Origin: Deltaproteobacteria bacterium
GTDB lineage: Bacteria; Desulfobacterota; GWC2-55-46; S146-73
DNA: 9,170 nucleotides
Reading direction: 5' to 3'
Assembly (NCBI GenBank): GCA_015492355.1
Contig: WGFF01000205.1
Coordinates: 1 to 9,170, forward strand
The translations under genes and the position numbers were made by a program. The notes under the pieces are model-generated. The model ran no database searches. It saw only the letters and a program-made list of their open reading frames with translations, and was not told where the DNA came from. The stretch's first letter is position 1, and every line of letters starts with the position of its first letter. Of this stretch, positions 5,335 to 9,170 are shown one piece after another.

Positions 5335-7554
5335 ATGAGAAGACTGGTAGTCATCACAGCCTTTTTTCTTCTCTATCCCCAAACTTCCTGGGCTACCATC
5401 AGTGTGAAGCCCTCTTCCGGACCACTCTACCAGGGGCAACCTGTGGAGCTAAGTGTGACCATAAAGGAGATAAGACCACTTAAGGCTGAACTGTTCTACA
5501 GACCGATGGGTGTGAGGACGTATCAACATATTCCGGTGGATGTGGGGGATGGTGAGACCCTGACAGCGGTCATACCCCCAACAGCTGTGGTCACACCTGG
5601 TATAGAATACTATCTCAAGGTGGTCGATATTTCAGGCAGGGTGATAACCTCTCCGTCTGTATACGCAGAGTTCAATCCCTACACCATAGGCATCCTGCCA
5701 TCTTCGCCTCTACCAGAGGTGAATCTTATATCCCATGACCCATCCGTGCCTGTAAGGGATGTATCAGGAGAGATAGTCCTTGAGATTACCCACAGGCTCC
5801 CAGAGGAGAGGATTACAGTCCTTGTGGATGGTACTGACATAACACCACTTGCAGGGGTCTCAGGAAGGAGGCTAAGTTTTCCACTTGAACTCATGGCTGA
5901 TCCCGGGGAACATACACTTGTTGTTGAGCTGAGGGGGGAGGATGGTTCCAGGAGGGAAAGGTCCTGGAGGCTTACGATCGCAGGGAAAGAGAAGATGGAT
6001 AAGGAAGACAAGACCTTAGAGTTCTATGCCCGTGGCGGGGTATCCATGAATTACGGTAAACAACTGAAAAGCCCATCAGGCAGTACAGACGACAGTGTCA
6101 GCGGTAACCTCAACCTTGAGTTCGGTATGAAAGGCAGGGACTGGGAGATGACCTGGAACGGGATAAACATCCAGTATATAAAGGACAGCCCTGGTGATGA
6201 CTTCACCATAAATTCCGGGTTTTACTTCACCCTCAGGAAGGGTGAGCAGTTTGTGGAGTATGGGGATATAACCATCAGGGAGACCCAGCTTACAGCACCC
6301 TCCTTTGCCAGACGAGGTGTACAGGCAAAACTCAAGGGTTTTGGTACAGAAGTCCACCTCTTCGGTGTAAGTACCCAGACCGTCTCAGGCTGGAACTCAG
6401 GCATAGGCGGTACAGACCAGCAGGTATACGGGCTATCCATAGAGCGATCCCTTTTCTCAGGATTACTGCCCCTCAAGGTTGTCTACATCACAGGGGAGAA
6501 TCAGAAGGTGGATGGATTCAACACATCGAGCATAAATAGCCCCAGCAAAGGCGATATACTCGGGCTTACCATGAGTCCTGTTGTTTACGGGGTCAGGATA
6601 GATGGGGAGATAGCTGGCAGTAGATACGACGATGACACAACAGACTCAACAGGCAAGAAAAAAGATGTGGCAGGCACTATCGGTGCCTCTACAACCATCC
6701 ATGGCTATTCCCTGAGCATGGGTTACTATTACTATGGACCAGATTTTTCAAGCATCGCCAACCCGAACTTCACAACAGACAGGGAGGGATTCTCAGGTGG
6801 TGTATCCACAACCATCGGTCCATCGAACATATCACTATCTTTGAACAGGGGATGGGACAATGTCGAAGGGAACCCATCAAGGGCTATTGTGTACAGTACG
6901 TCATTGACCCTTGCCTGTGGGTTGACACCACCCCCACCCCTTCCAGGTGTAAACATCTCGTATACAAGGTCGGTGCAGGACAGTGTCAAGGAGCCTGTTG
7001 GCACACAGGAGGTAAAGAACACCAATGATACCGTAAACCTGGGGCTTTCCTTCTCCGGTAAGGGCTGGAGTGCCTCTGCAGGTGGGAATTACGGCAGACT
7101 GAACGATGAGGTAGGTGGACTGGACAGTGAGACCAGGGGTTTCAATCTCTCAGGCAGTCTGACACCTTTCGAGGGCTTGAGCCTTTCTCCGGCGTTCAAC
7201 TTCACAGAGAGTAAGGCATCTGATGTAGTAAAGACCACCCGTATAGCCTCACTCACAGCGAGTATTCCCCTGTGGAGTCCTTATGCAGACACAAGTTTTC
7301 AGGTCTCATACACATCCAGCAGTGCATCGGATGGAAGCCAGGATTCCACAGACCTGAATGGTTCATGGAGGCTTTCGGTAAACATCCATGAATTTTTGAA
7401 GAAATGGATAGACTACGGTACCGAGATGCTGGCATTGTCAGCCAGTTACAGTAAAATCGACGATAAGGTCAGCCCATCCAACTCGGGTGAGGATATATCG
7501 GTATTTCTATCGATAAATCTCTTTGCGCCTCTGGAGCTGTCAGGGGGGTTGTGA
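5335..7554 (+). CDS. Outer-membrane beta-barrel protein with N-terminal Ig-like domains
   Basis: The 739-residue product has a Sec signal peptide (residues 1-20, cleavage after SWA). Residues about 21-115 resemble an Ig-like domain seen in bacterial surface proteins ('AELFYRPMG' to 'VTPGIEYYLKVVD'). Residues about 125-216 form a second beta domain containing 'VLVDGTDIT' and 'PGEHTLVVEL'. From about 225 to the end the sequence is a long series of short amphipathic, Gly/Ser/Thr-rich strands with tight turns, typical of a large outer-membrane beta-barrel (for example 'LSMGYYYYG', 'VSLSLNRGWDN'-like segments). No TonB box or plug is visible, and the C-terminus ends GGL rather than in a terminal Phe/Trp, so direct recognition by Bam may use another strand. 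It is first in an operon with a lipoprotein and a secreted paralog. Likely a pore or surface-assembly component; the substrate is unknown. Confidence 0.7.
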   Translation: MRRLVVITAFFLLYPQTSWATISVKPSSGPLYQGQPVELSVTIKEIRPLKAELFYRPMGVRTYQHIPVDVGDGETLTAVIPPTAVVTPGIEYYLKVVDISGRVITSPSVYAEFNPYTIGILPSSPLPEVNLISHDPSVPVRDVSGEIVLEITHRLPEERITVLVDGTDITPLAGVSGRRLSFPLELMADPGEHTLVVELRGEDGSRRERSWRLTIAGKEKMDKEDKTLEFYARGGVSMNYGKQLKSPSGSTDDSVSGNLNLEFGMKGRDWEMTWNGINIQYIKDSPGDDFTINSGFYFTLRKGEQFVEYGDITIRETQLTAPSFARRGVQAKLKGFGTEVHLFGVSTQTVSGWNSGIGGTDQQVYGLSIERSLFSGLLPLKVVYITGENQKVDGFNTSSINSPSKGDILGLTMSPVVYGVRIDGEIAGSRYDDDTTDSTGKKKDVAGTIGASTTIHGYSLSMGYYYYGPDFSSIANPNFTTDREGFSGGVSTTIGPSNISLSLNRGWDNVEGNPSRAIVYSTSLTLACGLTPPPPLPGVNISYTRSVQDSVKEPVGTQEVKNTNDTVNLGLSFSGKGWSASAGGNYGRLNDEVGGLDSETRGFNLSGSLTPFEGLSLSPAFNFTESKASDVVKTTRIASLTASIPLWSPYADTSFQVSYTSSSASDGSQDSTDLNGSWRLSVNIHEFLKKWIDYGTEMLALSASYSKIDDKVSPSNSGEDISVFLSINLFAPLELSGGL

Positions 7555-7640
7555 TGGAACTATCTGGTAAAGGCTTTAATCACCGGGTCCCTCTGCTGGC
7601 TCCACAAAACATAAGATACCAAGGGAGAGTAAGAAGATGA
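7554..7640 (+). CDS. 28-residue bridging ORF (possible coupling peptide)
   Basis: An ATG at 7554 overlaps the stop of the barrel gene by one base (TGATG) and is preceded by AGGGGGG (7542-7548) at good spacing. The frame reads MELSGKGFNHRVPLLAPQNI and ends at TGA 7638-7640, which overlaps the ATG of the following lipoprotein gene. Overlaps at both ends in an otherwise non-coding 82-base gap suggest a translation-coupling ORF. The basic, non-hydrophobic peptide is not recognisable, and a chance ORF of this length is possible. Confidence 0.35.
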   Translation: MELSGKGFNHRVPLLAPQNIRYQGRVRR

Positions 7641-8149
7641 AAAAACCGAAATGGACAGGCAAAGGAAACACAAAGAAAGTGGTCCTCTACACCGTGCTCA
7701 TGGGAGTGGTGCTGTTCTTTCTCAACGGATGTACAGGCATTGACAAAAGGGGTGACAGCCCTCCTTCCCAGCCCCTTTACACCATAATGGGCTCAGGGGG
7801 GAAGACCACCGGTCCCCTCAGGCTGACCCGTATAGAACTTAACTTCCAGAACGACCGCGGAGAGATAACCGTACCTATAAACGGAAAGGTGCTTCCCTAT
7901 GCCATTATACGCTTTGACGGGAACGGACTATTTCGTGCCACATGGATTGTGGATGACAGACCCCTTGAAGAGGTGAGTATAAACATAACCTTTGGCAATA
8001 CCATCATCCTGAGGACTTCTCCAGGTACGGTCTTTCCGACCTTCGAGCCAGGACAGCATACACTCACCCTCAGGATAACACAGCCTGTACCACCTTTTGA
8101 TGTACCTGTAATCAGATACTTTGTAACAGGGGAAAGGACAGGGAAATAA
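7637..8149 (+). CDS. Lipoprotein with a domain shared by the next gene
   Basis: The 170-residue product has a long basic n-region, a hydrophobic core and the lipobox LNGC (Cys32), so it is a probable outer-membrane lipoprotein. Residues about 58-165 form a single predicted beta domain with the motifs 'RGEITVPINGK', 'ATWIVDDRP' and 'FPTFEPGQHTLTL'. About half of the aligned positions are identical to residues 42-146 of the product starting at 8168, so the two genes are tandem paralogs. The ribosome site is probably GGGAG at 7622-7626, ten bases from the ATG; coupling from the small ORF ending at 7640 could assist. I do not recognise the domain. It probably docks with the barrel protein encoded upstream. 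Confidence 0.8.
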   Translation: MKKPKWTGKGNTKKVVLYTVLMGVVLFFLNGCTGIDKRGDSPPSQPLYTIMGSGGKTTGPLRLTRIELNFQNDRGEITVPINGKVLPYAIIRFDGNGLFRATWIVDDRPLEEVSINITFGNTIILRTSPGTVFPTFEPGQHTLTLRITQPVPPFDVPVIRYFVTGERTGK

Positions 8150-8167
8150 AGGAAGAGAACCTAAGAG

Positions 8168-9170
8168 ATGAATTCTCTGGTCAAACATCTCGGGATTTAT
8201 ACGATGCTTGTGATCATATCCATCAGAACAGCCCTTGCGGTAGAGCCTGTAGAAGTACAGATAGGCATAGAGGGCAGTACATCCACAGGCGGACCACTTA
8301 CCATAAATCGTGTGGAGCTTGTATTTGATAACGGAAGGGGTGAGATTACGGTACCTCTCAACGGGGGGATAAAGGCGAGGGCATTTATAAACTACACGGG
8401 TAATGGTGTGATAGATGCAAGATGGGTGGTTGATGGGAGGACAATACAGGAGGTAAACATGAACCTTACCTATGGTACAGATATAGTGATAGAAACCAGT
8501 GATACCCCTCCCTTCCCCACCTTTGAGCCAGGTCCTCATACAGTAACCCTTGAGTTTCTAAGCCCTCAGGTGAATATCTCCATACCATCCATAACCTACT
8601 ATGTTGATACATCCCCTACCCTCAAGGGGAAGACCGGCATAACACTCTATTCCCCAGGGGATGGCACATCCCTTTATAGAGACCAGATAGCCTTTTCGTG
8701 GAACGACCCTGCTGGAGTGGGTCTATACAGGATTAGTGTCAAGGACAGTGAAGGCAATGATGTACTTTCAGCCCTTACTCCACATCTTTCGTACCGTCCG
8801 CCAGAGGGTCTGCTCGAAAGGTTCGAGGAAGACACAGACTATACATGGCAGGTGTCTTCGATCGACAGGATCGGTCGCACAATGGCACGGAGTGTCGCAC
8901 GAACCTTCAGAGTTAAAGAAGGGATAGATGCGGTACTCTTCAGAGACCTTGCAATAAAAGACCCTGAATCCATAGAGGAGATAAAGGGGGTCATTCCCTC
9001 TGGAGAGGACTACACTGGCAGTAGAGGTATAACCGTTACAGAGACGGTCAGGAATGGTAAAGAGGTGGGTATTGTTGCTGTGGTAGAAAACTGGAGGCGC
9101 GGGTCTGTAACTGGTGTGGTTGTTGAGTTTCTCTTGGACGATGAGATCATAAGTAAACATATCCTTACGG
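8168..9170 (+). CDS. Secreted multidomain protein, Fn3-like and CARDB-like (3' end beyond window)
   Basis: The frame is open from ATG 8168 to the right edge (334 codons visible), so the C-terminus is missing. Residues 1-24 form a Sec signal peptide ending TALA, without a lipobox. Residues about 42-146 repeat the domain of the preceding lipoprotein ('RGEITVPLNGG', 'ARWVVDGR', 'FPTFEPGPHTVTL'). Residues about 155-248 look like a fibronectin type III or Ig-like domain ('LYSPGDGTSL', 'IAFSWNDPAG', 'YTWQVSSIDR'). From about 288 a CARDB-like adhesion fold begins ('ITVTETVRNG', 'VVVEFLLDDEI'). It starts 18 bases after the lipoprotein stop with only a weak ribosome site, consistent with coupled translation. 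A role in extracellular or surface binding is inferred from domain type only. Confidence 0.8.
   Translation, partial: MNSLVKHLGIYTMLVIISIRTALAVEPVEVQIGIEGSTSTGGPLTINRVELVFDNGRGEITVPLNGGIKARAFINYTGNGVIDARWVVDGRTIQEVNMNLTYGTDIVIETSDTPPFPTFEPGPHTVTLEFLSPQVNISIPSITYYVDTSPTLKGKTGITLYSPGDGTSLYRDQIAFSWNDPAGVGLYRISVKDSEGNDVLSALTPHLSYRPPEGLLERFEEDTDYTWQVSSIDRIGRTMARSVARTFRVKEGIDAVLFRDLAIKDPESIEEIKGVIPSGEDYTGSRGITVTETVRNGKEVGIVAVVENWRRGSVTGVVVEFLLDDEIISKHILT

Noticed and set aside
5424..5440. A further copy of the CTACCAGGG block inside the barrel gene.
   Set aside because: Only about nine bases match, none of the other blocks are present, and the site lies in well-behaved coding sequence.
7928..8539. 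A 203-codon minus-strand open frame opposite the lipoprotein and its paralog.
   Set aside because: The composition (very rich in Tyr, Cys, His and Arg) is that of an antisense shadow, while the plus-strand frames show signal peptides and a shared domain.
8768..9160. A 130-codon minus-strand open frame near the right edge.
   Set aside because: It is antisense to the continuous Fn3/CARDB-like reading frame, which has coherent domain order; the antisense product has no recognisable feature.

Overview
The window reads as a chromosomal segment of a Gram-negative bacterium that makes exosortase-sorted (PEP-CTERM) surface proteins. Evidence for a diderm: a PEP-CTERM tail, a Tat-type signal, two lipoboxes (LVAC and LNGC) and a probable outer-membrane beta-barrel. 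Frequent ATA, AGG and AGA codons, the PEP-CTERM gene and a small 'YIVRIYRRE' protein of a type I associate with Nitrospirota and deltaproteobacterial genomes make an anaerobic or chemolithotrophic Nitrospirota-like host plausible. That assignment is an inference. No rRNA, tRNA, CRISPR array, transposase or complete mobile element was seen.

Layout. (1) Bases 1-368 are an AT-rich regulatory region with a textbook sigma-54 -24/-12 element and two matching palindromes farther upstream; they drive a 252-residue PEP-CTERM protein (369-1127). (2) A 374-base convergent gap holds strong hairpins and one copy (A) of a structured repeat. (3) A tight minus-strand operon, 4499 to 1502, encodes a DUF1800-like lipoprotein followed by a Tat-signal DUF1501 protein; this pairing is common in bacteria that export these poorly understood proteins. 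(4) The divergent gap 4500-4843 holds a second copy (B) of the structured repeat in inverted orientation, a perfect CRP/FNR-type palindrome next to a plausible sigma-70 promoter, and an 11-bp hairpin that buries the start codon of a 60-residue protein (4844-5026). (5) Bases 5027-5334 are non-coding with competing hairpins. (6) A plus-strand operon follows: a 739-residue Ig-plus-beta-barrel protein, a 28-codon bridging ORF that overlaps both neighbours, a 170-residue lipoprotein, and a longer secreted protein that runs off the right edge. The last two share a paralogous domain; the longer one adds an Fn3-like and a CARDB-like domain.

How the parts may work together (inference). The whole window is devoted to envelope and surface proteins. 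The barrel, lipoprotein and secreted paralog probably form one outer-membrane or surface assembly. The PEP-CTERM gene looks separately controlled by an NtrC-type activator and sigma-54. The most unusual non-coding signal is the pair of diverged, blockwise-conserved structured elements (about 1395-1492 and 4570-4660) that flank the DUF1800/DUF1501 operon as an inverted pair and match no RNA family I recognise.
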